A DNA stretch of 64,000 nucleotides from Agromyces kandeliae (lineage in GTDB: Bacteria; Actinomycetota; Actinomycetes; Actinomycetales; Microbacteriaceae): contig NZ_WKJD01000016.1 of assembly GCF_009674665.1 (NCBI RefSeq), positions 434,001 through 498,000 on the forward strand. Direction: 5' to 3'. This document shows positions 42,599-51,766 of the stretch, piece by piece. A program made the translations under genes and the position numbers. Below the pieces are notes generated by a model. That model did not search any database. It had not been told where the DNA came from and was given only the letters and a program-made list of their open reading frames with translations. Every line of letters begins with the position of its first letter. The first letter of the stretch is position 1.

Positions 42599-42799
42599 TC
42601 AGGCTCCGGCCGGCGCTGCGGCGGGCATGCCCTTCAGGTCGGAGTAACGCTGTGCGTGGACCTGCGCCAGGTCGATCGCGCCCGTCATCAACGCCTCGGC
42701 GCATTCGCGCGCCGCCTCGTCGAGCTCGAGCTGTCGGCTGGTTCCCTCTGCGCTGGCCTGCAGGGCGCGCTTCAGGCGGTCCCGGTCTTCGTAGATCAT
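42599..42799 (-). CDS. Small helical hypothetical protein
   Basis: 66 residues. One long amphipathic helix (about 5-40, DRDRLKRALQASAEGTSRQ) with a second short helix. GAGGAGACC precedes ATG. No family recognised. The promoter region upstream (42800-42900) is AT-richer than its surroundings. Confidence 0.55.
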   Translation of the reverse strand: MIYEDRDRLKRALQASAEGTSRQLELDEAARECAEALMTGAIDLAQVHAQRYSDLKGMPAAAPAGA

Positions 42800-42971
42800 G
42801 GTCTCCTCTTCTCGGTCCTCGGAGCGATCATGACGTCGTCGTCAACCGGTGCAGAGGAAGATACCGCGTCGCGGCCCCACCGCAAAGCAGAATGTGAACG
42901 TTTCGTCATCACGGTCCGCTCACGTCGCCACCCCGTCCGGTTCGACGGTCGTCGGCGGCGGCCCGCGTCAC

Positions 42972-43017
42972 GACAGGCGTTGCGGGTGCCGCGAGACGTG
43001 CACCCGCAACGCCTGTC
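42972..43017. terminator. Strong hairpin with perfect 17-bp stem
   Basis: GACAGGCGTTGCGGGTG at 42972-42988 pairs without error with its reverse complement at 43001-43017; the loop has 12 bases. It begins 26 bp after the stop of the reductase-like gene at 43043 (minus strand) and is best read as its terminator, without T-tract. Confidence 0.75.
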
Positions 43018-43042
43018 CGGTCACGCAGCGCGAGACCTGCGG

Positions 43043-43693
43043 TCAGGCCGCCGCGGGGCCGCGCTCGGCACGGGCGAGGTTCGCCACGAGCTCATCCCGC
43101 GTCTGCGGCACGACGTAGGCCGGCTGGTCTCGCTCGACGCGCCAACTCTCCGCGAGCGGGCCGACGTTCACCGTGTCGAAGCCGAACTGGTCGTACAGGC
43201 GCTCGACGGTGGTGGCGGCATCCTCGAAGTCGCTCGAGGTCGCGAGCGCGCGACGACCGGGCGTTCCGGCCGGGACGCCATCCGTCGTGATGTCCCTCGC
43301 CACGATGTGGTTGAAGCCCTTCGCGACGCGGCTCTCCGGCAGGTGCGCCTGCAGCAGGCCCGAGACCGTCGCATGCCCCTCGTCGAGCGCCGGCACGCGG
43401 CCGTCGCGCTCCCAGTAGTAGTTGTTCGTGTCGATCACGACCTTGCCGGCGAGCGGCTCGACGGGGATCGACGCGTACGCCCTGAACGGCACCGTCACGA
43501 CGACGATGTCGCCCGCCGCGCCGGCCTCGGCCGCGGTCGCGGCCCTGGCGCCCGGGCCGAGGTCCTCGATGAGGTCCGAGAGGGCCTCCGGGCCCCGGGA
43601 GTTCGCGATGACGACCTCGTAGCCGTTCGCGAGGGCCGCCCGGGCGACCTGGCTGCCGATGTGTCCTGCTCCGATGATTCCGAGAGTGGTCAT
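43043..43693 (-). CDS. NADPH-dependent F420 reductase-like protein
   Basis: 216 residues. The Rossmann start TLGIIGAGHIGSQVARAAL (about 3-21) binds NADP; ANSRGPEAL (about 30-38) holds the phosphate-binding Ser-Arg typical of F420:NADPH oxidoreductases. VTVPFRAYASIP and the segment KVVIDTNNYYWERDG follow the family. It may transfer hydride between NADPH and F420 or act on another substrate, since many relatives are only annotated as NAD(P)-binding. The F420-type reductase at 2895 shows that F420 chemistry is likely in this organism. Confidence 0.85.
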   Translation of the reverse strand: MTTLGIIGAGHIGSQVARAALANGYEVVIANSRGPEALSDLIEDLGPGARAATAAEAGAAGDIVVVTVPFRAYASIPVEPLAGKVVIDTNNYYWERDGRVPALDEGHATVSGLLQAHLPESRVAKGFNHIVARDITTDGVPAGTPGRRALATSSDFEDAATTVERLYDQFGFDTVNVGPLAESWRVERDQPAYVVPQTRDELVANLARAERGPAAA

Positions 43694-43754
43694 GGTGACG
43701 CCAACGGATGCCTCGGGCGGCGTGTTCCCGGAACCGGCGATGCCCAGCGCGTGC

Positions 43755-44252
43755 TCAGGCGGCCCCGAGCGCCCACGACCCCGCGATGAGGATCAGGAAC
43801 GCGGCGGCGATCGTGAGCAGGATCGACACGACGGCGATCCCGACGATCGTCGCGACCAGCCCGAGCAACCGTGCGGCGAGACCGCCGCCGACGGGCTCAT
43901 CCCAGTAGAGCCGCCAGTGGCTGCTGGCCCTGAGCATCAGCCCGGACAGCGCGAACGGTCCGGCCATCGCGAGGCCGATCCAGGCCGGGCCTCCCGCCGA
44001 GACGTCGACGCTGAACCACGCGGGGAACGCGAAGCCGAGCGCGGGGCGCGTCACCGCGAGAAGCACGGGGAGGCAGACGGCGAAGAGCGCGAGCGAGATC
44101 GGAAGCTGCACGTGCCCGGCCCACCACACGCCGCGGGCGAAACGCGTGTGGGAAGCTGGCGGGCGTCGGCGCCACCACCGTGTTCGGCTCCGGGTTTCGG
44201 GCGCGGCAGCATCGGAGGGGTCGGACACGGAATCCGAATCGGGCCGGGGCAT
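43755..44252 (-). CDS. Hypothetical membrane protein
   Basis: 165 residues from ATG 44252. A polar, Arg-rich N-terminus (about 1-45) is followed by hydrophobic helices at about 50-68, 85-105 and 130-160. Trp-rich junctions (ARGVWWAGHVQLP, SSHWRLYWDEP) sit at the membrane border. No family known to me. It is eight bp from the next upstream gene on the same strand, so it may be cotranscribed with the reductase-like gene. Confidence 0.65.
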   Translation of the reverse strand: MPRPDSDSVSDPSDAAAPETRSRTRWWRRRPPASHTRFARGVWWAGHVQLPISLALFAVCLPVLLAVTRPALGFAFPAWFSVDVSAGGPAWIGLAMAGPFALSGLMLRASSHWRLYWDEPVGGGLAARLLGLVATIVGIAVVSILLTIAAAFLILIAGSWALGAA

Positions 44253-44260
44253 CCGCGTGC

Positions 44261-44815
44261 TCAGCGCACCACGTCGAAGACGTTCTTGACGACGCCGTTC
44301 GAGTAGGCCTCGTGCTCGACGAGCTTCAGCGTGCCCTGCTCGTTGCCGTCGAAGAGGCGCTTGCCCTCGCCCAGGGCGACGGGGAACACGAGCAGGTGGT
44401 AGCGGTCGACGAGCCCGGCGGCGGCGAGGCCCTGGGCGAGCGTGGCGCTGCCGTGCACGATGATCGGGTCGCCCTCGCCCTCCTTGAGCGCGACGACCTC
44501 GTCGAGCGAACGCAGCACGGTAGTTCCCTCCCACGCCGGGTCGGTGAGGGTCGACGAGACGACGTACTTCGGCATCGCGTTGTACTGCGGGAACTCCTCG
44601 GTCATCGTCGGCCAGATCGGTGCGAACTCGTCGTAGCTGACGCGACCCATGAGCATCGCGCCCGCCTCGAGCTGCTCGCGGCCCTTGATCTCGTAGGCCT
44701 CCTCGACGAAGGGGACTTCCTTGAAGGTCCAGCCCGCACGCGGGTGGTCCCCGCCTCCGGGCGAGTCGATGATGCCGTCGAGGGTGATGAACTCGGTCAC
44801 GATGAGGGTGCGCAT
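44261..44815 (-). CDS. Dihydrofolate reductase-family protein (RibD C-terminal type)
   Basis: 184 residues from ATG 44815, AAAGGACG upstream. TLIVTEFITLDGIIDSPGG at the start, AGAMLMGRVSYDEFAPIWP (about 51-69), VVSSTLTDPAW, and IIVHGSATLAQGL are the core of the RibD C-terminal/DHFR-like family, which uses NADPH. Stand-alone members are common in actinobacteria and their substrates are mostly unknown; genuine folate reduction is unlikely because the DHFR substrate residues are not evident. Confidence 0.88.
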   Translation of the reverse strand: MRTLIVTEFITLDGIIDSPGGGDHPRAGWTFKEVPFVEEAYEIKGREQLEAGAMLMGRVSYDEFAPIWPTMTEEFPQYNAMPKYVVSSTLTDPAWEGTTVLRSLDEVVALKEGEGDPIIVHGSATLAQGLAAAGLVDRYHLLVFPVALGEGKRLFDGNEQGTLKLVEHEAYSNGVVKNVFDVVR

Positions 44816-44952
44816 GGGTCGTCCTTTGCTCGGTTCGGGCGAGGCGGGGTGCCTCTCATTCTGGACGTCGAACGAGCGGGGGTGCGATCGACATGGCGAG
44901 GGAGATCCGTCGAGATCGGCTCCGGGGGGGCGGATGCCGCGACCCGCGTCGC

Positions 44953-45378
44953 TCAGCCTGCGAGCGCGTGCGGCGGCGTCGCGAGCCCCTCGACGACCGC
45001 CTCGGCCGGGTCGGCGCCGAGTTCGACGATGCGGTTGGCGGCGTCGACGTGCACGATGCGCGGCGCGAACCCCGCGGCATCCGTCGAGGCCACCGAGGCC
45101 CACGAGATGACGATGACCAAGTCGCCGGCGGCGGCGAGGCGCGCGGCCGCACCGTTCACGCCGATGACCCCGGAACCGCGCTCGCCCGCGATCACGTACG
45201 TCTCGAAGCGGTCGCCCGTGTTGATGTTCACGACCGAGACGAGCTCGCCCGGCAGGAGGTCGGCAGCGTCGAGCAGGTCGACGTCGACGGTCAGCGAGCC
45301 GACGTAGTGCAGGTCGGCGTGGGTCACCGTCGCGCGGTGGATCTTGGACTTCAGCATCGTGCGGTGGAATTCGGCCAT
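44953..45378 (-). CDS. panD: Aspartate 1-decarboxylase
   Basis: 141 residues from ATG 45378; the family core begins at [20 protein letters not shown]. PanD makes beta-alanine for pantothenate and coenzyme A. The Gly-Ser bond in YVGSLTVD is the self-cleavage site that produces the pyruvoyl group; [13 protein letters not shown] and [21 protein letters not shown] follow as in E. coli PanD. The GGAGG in front touches ATG 45378, so GTG 45393 might be the real start. It is monocistronic here, with no panBC nearby. Confidence 0.93.
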   Translation of the reverse strand: MAEFHRTMLKSKIHRATVTHADLHYVGSLTVDVDLLDAADLLPGELVSVVNINTGDRFETYVIAGERGSGVIGVNGAAARLAAAGDLVIVISWASVASTDAAGFAPRIVHVDAANRIVELGADPAEAVVEGLATPPHALAG

Positions 45379-45465
45379 CCTCCGATCCTGCACCGCACGG
45401 CGCCGCGAAGCCGGACCACGGCGTCACGGCACTACGCCGGGCCGGCGGCACGACGCCGCCGATCG

Positions 45466-46560
45466 TCAGGCCGTGAGGCTCGCGCGCTGCTCGACCAGCG
45501 GGCAGACGAACGGGTCGCGCTCGCCGAGTCCGACCCGGTTGATGTAGCGGAGGACGATGCCGTAGCTCTGCCACAGGCCCGTGACGGTGTACCGGACGCC
45601 GCGCTCGCGGCAGTAGTCGGCGATGATCGCGGCCGCCTCGCGGAGGTGGGGGCGGGGCATCGATGGGAACAGGTGGTGCTCGACCTGGTAGTTCAGGCCG
45701 CCCATGACGACGTCGAGGAATCGATTGCCGCGGATGTTGCGGCTCATGAGCACCTGCCGGCGGAGGAAGTCGAGCTTCATGCCCTTGGGCACGAGCGGCA
45801 TGCCCTTGTGGTTCGGCGCGAACGACATGCCCATGTAGACGCCGAACACGCCGAGCTCCACCGCGAGGAACGCGACGGCCACGCCCGGCGAGAGCACCAG
45901 GAAGACGAGGGCGACGAACCCGACGATCCGCACCGCGAGGAACGCGATCTCGACGGGCCGACGCGCGACGCGCTCGCGGACCAGCACCCGCCGCACGCTC
46001 GACGCGTGCAGCGACAGCCCTTCGAGCAGCAGGATCGGGAAGAAGAACACGCCCTGGTGCGACATGATCCAGCGCATCACGCGCGTCTTGGCGCGCGCGG
46101 CCCGGTCGGGCGTGACCGCGACCACGGGAAGCTCGATGTCGGGGTCGGCGCCGATCTGGTTCGGCGTCGCATGGTGGCGGGTGTGCTTGTGCTGCCACCA
46201 GCCGTAGCTCATGCCGATGAACAGGTCGCCGACGATCAGGCTGATCCAGTCGTTCCAGCGCCCGGAGCGGAAGATCTGCCGGTGCGCGGCATCGTGACCG
46301 AGGAACGCCGTCTGCGTGAACAGCACGGCGAACCCGACGGCGGTGAAGAGCTGCCACCACGTGTCGCCGATCCAGATGAAGATCGCGATCGCCGCGGCGA
46401 AGGCCAACGGCACCGAGACGAGCTTCGTCCAGTAGTAGCCGTAGCGGCGACGCATGAGTCCCGCGTCCCTGACACGTCGCGCGAGATCGGTGAAGTCGCT
46501 GTTGCTCCGGGCCGGACGCGTGCCGCCGGGCGTCGTCGCGACCTCGATGATTCCGGTCAT
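45466..46560 (-). CDS. Fatty acid desaturase (acyl-lipid/acyl-CoA type)
   Basis: 364 residues with GGGGAAGCAGG before ATG 46560. The three His boxes that bind the di-iron centre are present: HDAAH (about 90), HKHTRHH (about 125) and NYQVEHHLFP (about 288). Four hydrophobic helices flank them (about 50-85, 105-120, 165-185, 205-240). Such membrane-bound enzymes introduce double bonds into acyl chains, often for cold adaptation. The substrate chain position cannot be told. Confidence 0.93.
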   Translation of the reverse strand: MTGIIEVATTPGGTRPARSNSDFTDLARRVRDAGLMRRRYGYYWTKLVSVPLAFAAAIAIFIWIGDTWWQLFTAVGFAVLFTQTAFLGHDAAHRQIFRSGRWNDWISLIVGDLFIGMSYGWWQHKHTRHHATPNQIGADPDIELPVVAVTPDRAARAKTRVMRWIMSHQGVFFFPILLLEGLSLHASSVRRVLVRERVARRPVEIAFLAVRIVGFVALVFLVLSPGVAVAFLAVELGVFGVYMGMSFAPNHKGMPLVPKGMKLDFLRRQVLMSRNIRGNRFLDVVMGGLNYQVEHHLFPSMPRPHLREAAAIIADYCRERGVRYTVTGLWQSYGIVLRYINRVGLGERDPFVCPLVEQRASLTA

Positions 46561-46771
46561 GACGACCTGCTTCCCCGCACGGCGTCGTGCGTGAGCGGAA
46601 TCGAGGTCGGTGTCTCCGGCCGGCGCGAGCCCGCCTCACCTCAGGCTAGGTCCGCGATCGGCCGCCGGCGGTGATCCTCGACGTTCTCCCAGCACGTCGA
46701 CACCCCGTGCCCAGCCCGGCGACCGCACGACGGGTGCCGCACCCGACGCGACGCCGCGCCCGGAGACGCGG

Positions 46772-46810
46772 ATCGCGCCGGCGGGGGCTCCACTCCCCCG
46801 CCGACGCGAT
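46772..46810. terminator. Terminator hairpin downstream of gap
   Basis: CGGCGGGGG (46779-46787) pairs with CCCCCGCCG (46795-46803), and ATCGCG (46772-46777) with CGCGAT (46805-46810), one mismatch between the two segments. It starts 55 bp after the gap stop codon on the minus strand. In the remaining gap sequence up to 46561 I see only the divergent-end spacer. Confidence 0.75.
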
Positions 46811-46864
46811 GTCGGGGCCGGTCGGCCCGGGTACCGCCCCCCGAGCCGACCGGAGTCGGTGCGA

Positions 46865-47863
46865 TCAGGCCGCGGCGAGCAGCCCGAGCGAGTCGATGAC
46901 GCGGTTCGAGAAGCCCCACTCGTTGTCGTACCAGGCGACGACCTTGACGTGCTTGCCGTCGACGCGGGTCAGCTCGGCGTCGAAGATCGACGAGTGCGGG
47001 TTGCCGACGATGTCGCTCGAGACGAGCGGCTCCTCGGAGTACTCGAGCACGCCCTTCAGGGGGCCCTCGGCGGCGGCGCGGTAGGCGGCGAGCACCTCGT
47101 CGCGGGTGACGTCCTTCGACACGGTCGCGTTGAGCTCGACGATCGAACCGACCGGCACGGGCACGCGCATCGAGTCGCCGTTGAGCTTGCCGTCGAGGGC
47201 GGGCAGGACGAGGCCGATCGCCTTCGCGGCACCGGTCGAGCTCGGGACGATGTTCTCGGCGGCGGCGCGGGAGCGGCGCGCGTCGGAGTGCGGGGCGTCC
47301 TGGAGGTTCTGGTCCTGCGTGTACGCGTGGATCGTGGTCATGAAGCCGTGCTCGATGCCGGCGAGGTCGTCGAGGACCTTCGCGAGCGGCGCGAGCGCGT
47401 TGGTGGTGCACGACGCGTTCGAGACGATCGTGTGCGACGCGGGGTCGTAGGCGTCCGTGTTCACGCCGTAGGCGAGCGTGACGTCCGCGCCCTTCGACGG
47501 GGCGCTGACGAGCACCTTCTTCGCGCCGGCCTCGAGGTGCGCCTTCGCGGCCTCGGCGTCGGTGAACCGGCCGGTCGACTCGAGCACGATGTCGACGCCG
47601 AGCTCGCCCCAGGGCAGCTTCGCGGGGTCGCGCTCGGCGAGCACCTTCACGCGGTGGCCGTCGATGACGAGGACGTCGCCGTCCACCTCGACGGAGCGCC
47701 CGAAGCGGCCGCCGACGGTGTCGTACTTCAGCAGGCGGGCGAGCGCGGCGGGCTCGGTGAGGTCGTTCACGGCGACCAGTTCGAAGTCGGCGTCGCGCTC
47801 GATGAGCGCGCGGACGACGTTGCGGCCGATGCGGCCGAATCCGTTGACGGCGATGCGGGTCAT
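46865..47863 (-). CDS. gap: Glyceraldehyde-3-phosphate dehydrogenase, type I
   Basis: 332 residues from ATG 47863 with GAGGAAAGGACC upstream. The NAD-binding start is [17 protein letters not shown]; the catalytic Cys is in [12 protein letters not shown] (about 152), with HAYTQDQ and the C-terminal [12 protein letters not shown] typical of the family. It is the central glycolytic enzyme. No pgk or tpiA follows, in contrast to the usual gap-pgk-tpi operon of actinobacteria, so this may be a second or separately controlled copy. Confidence 0.96.
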   Translation of the reverse strand: MTRIAVNGFGRIGRNVVRALIERDADFELVAVNDLTEPAALARLLKYDTVGGRFGRSVEVDGDVLVIDGHRVKVLAERDPAKLPWGELGVDIVLESTGRFTDAEAAKAHLEAGAKKVLVSAPSKGADVTLAYGVNTDAYDPASHTIVSNASCTTNALAPLAKVLDDLAGIEHGFMTTIHAYTQDQNLQDAPHSDARRSRAAAENIVPSSTGAAKAIGLVLPALDGKLNGDSMRVPVPVGSIVELNATVSKDVTRDEVLAAYRAAAEGPLKGVLEYSEEPLVSSDIVGNPHSSIFDAELTRVDGKHVKVVAWYDNEWGFSNRVIDSLGLLAAA

Positions 47864-48026
47864 GACGTCAGGGGTCCTTTCCTCTGTTGCGTGTCCAGCA
47901 TGATGGTGGGACGGATGCCGCGGCAGTGGCTTGAGCGACAGCATGCGAAAGGATCTCGCCAAGGGATCGATCGGGCTCCCACCCGACGCACAGGAGGGAC
48001 AAAGGTTGGCTCGCGACGATCGGGGA

Positions 48027-48590
48027 ATGCGCCCCTCACGAACCGCCGCCGTGCTGCTCTTCGCGTACGCCGTCGTCATGATGTGGGTGACGCTCGGTCC
48101 GGCGCCCGGCGCCGTGTCGGGCAACCAGGCCACGCGCGGGATCCTCGATCCGGGCATCTGGTTCGACTCCGACACCTGGACGATCGGCTCGCAGACCGAG
48201 TTCGAGCTCAACGTCCTGCTGTTCGTGCCGTTCGGCGCACTGCTCGCCTTCGCGCTCCGCGGGGCGCCCGCGATCGTGCCCGCCGTCATGAGCGCGGGGT
48301 TCGCGCTGCTCATCGAGGTCGCCCAGATCCCGATGGCCGACCGCATCTCCGACCCGCGCGACCTCGTCGCCAACTCGATGGGCGCCGTCATCGGCATCCT
48401 CATCGCGCGCATCTCCGACGCGATCGCGAGCATTCCGGCCGCGCTCAAGGCTCGACGGCGCGCCGCGTTCGCCCGCGAGGCGACGCGCACGTCGCCGCTG
48501 CAGACGACCCGTACTGCGACCGGCGGCATCCGCATCACCGCGGAGGACCGCGCGCGCCCCCGCGCGCCCGCGGACCGCAGCACACGCTGA
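48027..48590 (+). CDS. VanZ-like membrane protein
   Basis: 187 residues from ATG 48027 (GGGGA upstream). Hydrophobic helices at about 6-24, 62-78, 84-102 and 115-130. The segments [14 protein letters not shown] and [18 protein letters not shown] contain the conserved N...PFG and D...N..G patterns of VanZ-like proteins, which are linked to antibiotic tolerance in Gram-positive bacteria but mostly have unknown function. The tail is Arg-rich and probably cytosolic. Confidence 0.85.
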   Translation: MRPSRTAAVLLFAYAVVMMWVTLGPAPGAVSGNQATRGILDPGIWFDSDTWTIGSQTEFELNVLLFVPFGALLAFALRGAPAIVPAVMSAGFALLIEVAQIPMADRISDPRDLVANSMGAVIGILIARISDAIASIPAALKARRRAAFAREATRTSPLQTTRTATGGIRITAEDRARPRAPADRSTR

Positions 48591-48619
48591 CCGGCGCGCG
48601 CGAGCCCTGACCAGCGGGC

Positions 48620-49567
48620 TCAGGCCGAGAACGTGTGCCGGTACTCGGTCGGCGAGGTGCCGAGGATCCGGTGGAAGTGCAGCCGGAGGTTCGCGCCGGT
48701 GCCGAGCCCGACCCGACCCGCGATCTGCTCGACGCCGAGGTCGGTGCGCTCGAGGAGCTCCCGCGCGAGGTCGATGCGTGCGCGCAGGATCCACTGCATC
48801 GGGGTGTAGCCCGTGTCCTCGACGAAGCGCCGCGAGAAGGTGCGCGGCGACACGTTCGCGTTCCGGGCGAGGTCGGCGAGCGTGAGCGGGTCCTGCACGT
48901 GCTCCATCGCCCACTGCCGCGTCGCGGCGAACACCTCGCCGAGCGGCTCCGGCAGCGCGCGCGGGACGTACTGCGCCTGGCCGCCGCTCCGGTAGGGCGC
49001 GGCGACGAGCCGGCGGGCCGCGTGGTTCGAGACCGCGACGCCGTGGTCGCGTCGGACGAGGTGCAGGCAGAGGTCGATGCCGGATGCCGCGCCGGCCGAC
49101 GTCAGCACCTGCCCCTCGTCGACGAACAGCACGTTCTCGTCGACCTTGACGAGCGGATGCCGCGCCTGCAGCGCCCGCGTGTAGTGCCAGTGCGTCGTGG
49201 CCCGGCGCCCGTCGAGCAACCCGGTCGCGGCGAGCGCGAACGCGCCTGTCGAGATCGCGGCGAGCCGTGCGCCGCGCTCGTGCGCGGCGCGCAGCGCGTC
49301 GACGACCGCCGCGGGCGGGTCCTCGCGGTCGGGGTGCCGGTAGCCGGGGATGAAGATCGTCTGGGCCCACTCGAACGCCTCGAGCCCGTCGGCCACGTGG
49401 TACGAGAGCCCGTCGCCGCCGGTGACGGGCCCCGGCTGCGCGCCGCACACGCGGACCTCGTACGGCATGCTCGCGCGCGTCGTGAACGTCTGCGCCGGGA
49501 TGCCGACGTCGAGCGGCTTCGCGCCCTCGAGGACGAGCACCGCGACCCGGTGATTCGACCGCGACAT
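48620..49567 (-). CDS. GlxA-type transcriptional regulator (DJ-1/PfpI plus AraC HTH)
   Basis: 315 residues from ATG 49567. The N-terminal half is a DJ-1/PfpI-like domain (VAVLVLEGAKPLDVGIPAQ; later AAISTGAFALAATGLLDGR, in which Thr replaces the nucleophile Cys found in many relatives). The C-terminal 100 residues are a double AraC helix-turn-helix with LTLADLARNANVSPRTFSRR and GVEQIAGRVGLGTGANLRLH. Such regulators sense metabolites, for example betaine or arginine derivatives, in other bacteria; the effector here is unknown. Confidence 0.9.
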   Translation of the reverse strand: MSRSNHRVAVLVLEGAKPLDVGIPAQTFTTRASMPYEVRVCGAQPGPVTGGDGLSYHVADGLEAFEWAQTIFIPGYRHPDREDPPAAVVDALRAAHERGARLAAISTGAFALAATGLLDGRRATTHWHYTRALQARHPLVKVDENVLFVDEGQVLTSAGAASGIDLCLHLVRRDHGVAVSNHAARRLVAAPYRSGGQAQYVPRALPEPLGEVFAATRQWAMEHVQDPLTLADLARNANVSPRTFSRRFVEDTGYTPMQWILRARIDLARELLERTDLGVEQIAGRVGLGTGANLRLHFHRILGTSPTEYRHTFSA

Positions 49568-49695
49568 CACCCGCACCTCCCGAACGCGGGCCGCGCGATC
49601 TGCGCGTGCCCGCCGTGGCAAGGATGCCACCGATCGCAAGGATGTCGCAGCCCGCCGCCGTCGCACCCCGCGGCGCCCGCGCGTAGCGTGGGCGC

Positions 49696-49866
49696 ATGCA
49701 GCACGGTCGCCCGCGAGTTCGCCCGCCTGACCGGTCAGCCCCTGACCGACACCGACGAGCCGCTGCGCGTCGCCGCGTTCGTCACCGGAAGCGGAATGAG
49801 CGACGGGCACGTGCTCCCGTCGTTCTGGGTGCGCACCGCCATCCCGATCCTCATCGACCGCTGGGC
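49696..49866 (+). pseudogene. Fragment of a gene, frameshifted near its start
   Basis: A leaderless promoter (TAGCGT at 49684-49689, six bases before ATG 49696) introduces a frame that soon loses protein-like character. The adjacent frame from about 49705 reads AREFARLTGQPLTDTDEPLR, VAAFVTGSGMSDGHVLPSFW and ILIDRW, which looks like genuine protein. A single-base loss close to the start would explain this. The sequence then runs into the 3' end of the convergent TetR gene. I do not know the parent family. Confidence 0.4.
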
Positions 49867-50534
49867 GGCGGTGCGATCGAGCCGGGCCACCACGACGGCA
49901 TGAGCGTCGCCATCCTGGCAGCGGATGCCGCGGCATCCGTCTCGTCGCCCAGCGCCCACGTCTCGAGCGCACCGACGAGCCCGCCCGCGATGTACGCCGC
50001 GGCTTCGGCGATCGCGACGTCGTCGCGCGGGGCGCCGACCACGCCCTGCGCACGCCACACCTCGAGTGCCAGTCGCGCCCGATGCCGGAGCCTCGCGTCG
50101 AGCGCGGACCGGAACACGCCGCGGCTCGTGGAGCCGAAGAGCGCGCGATAGCCGGCGCGGTCCTCGGCGACGTGCTCGAGCACGGCCACCAGCGAGCCGA
50201 GGTAGCGCTCGGCGACGTGCTCGGGTGTCTCGGCATCGGGTTCGACGGCCACCGTGGTCAGCCGGTCGAGGTCCTGCGTGAAGACCGCGAGGGCGAACGC
50301 GTGCACGTTCGGCGCGTGCGCGTAGAACGTGGTGCGGTGCACGCCCGCCTCCCGGCAGAGCGCCGCGACCGAGATCGCGTCGAGCGGCTCGCGTTCGAGG
50401 AGCCGGAGCAGCGCAGCGGTGAGCGCGGCCCGCGTGCGGCGGTGCCGCGGGTCGTCGACGGGCGAGGCCGCGTCACGCGGTGCCGGCATCGTGGGGGCCG
50501 CGGCCGTCGGCGGCGGGGCGTCGGCGTCGCTCAT
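49851..50534 (-). CDS. TetR-family transcriptional regulator
   Basis: 227 residues from ATG 50534; TATGGT lies six bases upstream (50541-50546, minus strand), indicating leaderless translation. The helix-turn-helix is at about 30-75 (RTRAALTAALLRLLEREPLD, then AALCREAGVHRTTFYAH). The C-terminal ligand domain is helical and of normal length. It is divergent from the dehydrogenase-like gene at 50633, which it probably controls; the 98 bp between the two starts contain no obvious perfect palindrome. Confidence 0.88.
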   Translation of the reverse strand: MSDADAPPPTAAAPTMPAPRDAASPVDDPRHRRTRAALTAALLRLLEREPLDAISVAALCREAGVHRTTFYAHAPNVHAFALAVFTQDLDRLTTVAVEPDAETPEHVAERYLGSLVAVLEHVAEDRAGYRALFGSTSRGVFRSALDARLRHRARLALEVWRAQGVVGAPRDDVAIAEAAAYIAGGLVGALETWALGDETDAAASAARMATLMPSWWPGSIAPPPSGR

Positions 50535-50632
50535 GCCGTCACCATATCGGCGGCCCGGAGCTCCGGCGCGCCGCACCCGTGCGGCGCCCCGGTGGCATCC
50601 GAGGGGAGTAGGGTCCGACCCGGGAGGCGCAC

Positions 50633-51664
50633 ATGGACGAGGGACCCATCCTGGTCACCGGCGGCACGGGCTTCGTCGGGGTCAGCTGCATCATCCGGCT
50701 CCTGGCCGACGGCGCGCGCGTGCGGACGACGGTGCGCGACCTCGCTCGAGCCGACGAGCTGCGCGCGCTCGTCCGGCTCGGCGGCACGGATCCGGACGGG
50801 ATCGAGGTCGTGGCCGCGGACCTGCTCGACGACGCGGGGTGGCCTGCGGCCGTCGACGGCGTCACGCACGTGCTGCACGTCGCGTCGCCCTTCCCCGTGC
50901 GGCAGCCGAAGGACGAGGACGAGCTCATCGCGCCCGCACGAGAGGGCGTGCTCCGAGTGCTCCGGGCCGCACGCGATGCAGGGGTCCGGCGCGTCGTGCA
51001 GACCTCCTCGTTCGCCGCGATCGGCTACGGCCGGCCGAACCCGGGCCGCCCGTACACGGAGGAGGACTGGACGGACCCGGACGGCCCCGGGGTCACGCCG
51101 TACATCCGGTCGAAGACCCTCGCCGAGCGAGCGGCATGGGAGTTCGTCGACCGCGAGGGCGGCGGACTCGAGCTGGCCACCGTGAACCCGGTCGGGATCT
51201 TCGGTCCGGCCATCGGCACCGACCTCTCGACGTCGCTCGAACTGCTGCGGCAGCTGCTCGACGGCGACTACCCCGTCGTGCCGAACGGCTCGGCCAGCGC
51301 CGTGGACGTGCGCGACGTGGCCGAGCTGCACGTGCTCGCGATGCGCCACCCGGATGCCGCGGGCGAGCGCTTCCTCGCGGTCTCGGGCGATGCGATCACC
51401 TACCTCGACCTCTCGCGATTCCTGCGCGACCGCCTCGGCGAGCGGGCCCGGCGCGCACCCACGCGCGTGATCCCGGACTGGGTCGTCAAGGCGGGCGCGC
51501 CCTTCAGCCGCGACCTCCGGCAGATGGCGAGCGAGCTCGGCCGACGCGGCGACGCGTCGCACGAGAAGGCGACGCGCATGCTCGGCTGGACTCCGCGTTC
51601 CCGCGAGGACGCGATCCTCGCCTCGGCGCAGAGCCTGCTCGACCTGGGCCTCGTCCGCACCTGA
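50633..51664 (+). CDS. NAD-dependent epimerase/dehydratase (dihydroflavonol reductase-like SDR)
   Basis: 343 residues, GGGAGG before ATG. Rossmann motif VTGGTGFVGVSCI (about 8-20), HVASPFPV, the catalytic Tyr-Lys in YIRSKTLAE (about 161-169), and NPVGIFGPAIG place it in the extended SDR group near dihydroflavonol-4-reductases and 3-beta-hydroxysteroid dehydrogenases. Substrate unknown. The divergent TetR gene suggests induction by a foreign compound. Confidence 0.88.
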   Translation: MDEGPILVTGGTGFVGVSCIIRLLADGARVRTTVRDLARADELRALVRLGGTDPDGIEVVAADLLDDAGWPAAVDGVTHVLHVASPFPVRQPKDEDELIAPAREGVLRVLRAARDAGVRRVVQTSSFAAIGYGRPNPGRPYTEEDWTDPDGPGVTPYIRSKTLAERAAWEFVDREGGGLELATVNPVGIFGPAIGTDLSTSLELLRQLLDGDYPVVPNGSASAVDVRDVAELHVLAMRHPDAAGERFLAVSGDAITYLDLSRFLRDRLGERARRAPTRVIPDWVVKAGAPFSRDLRQMASELGRRGDASHEKATRMLGWTPRSREDAILASAQSLLDLGLVRT

Positions 51665-51766
51665 CCGGATCGGACGGACGAGCGGGCGGGTGAGCCGTCG
51701 ACCGCGGGCGGATGCCGCGGCGCGGGGCCGCGACATCCGCCCGCAGGTTCGCATGACGCGAGGCCG

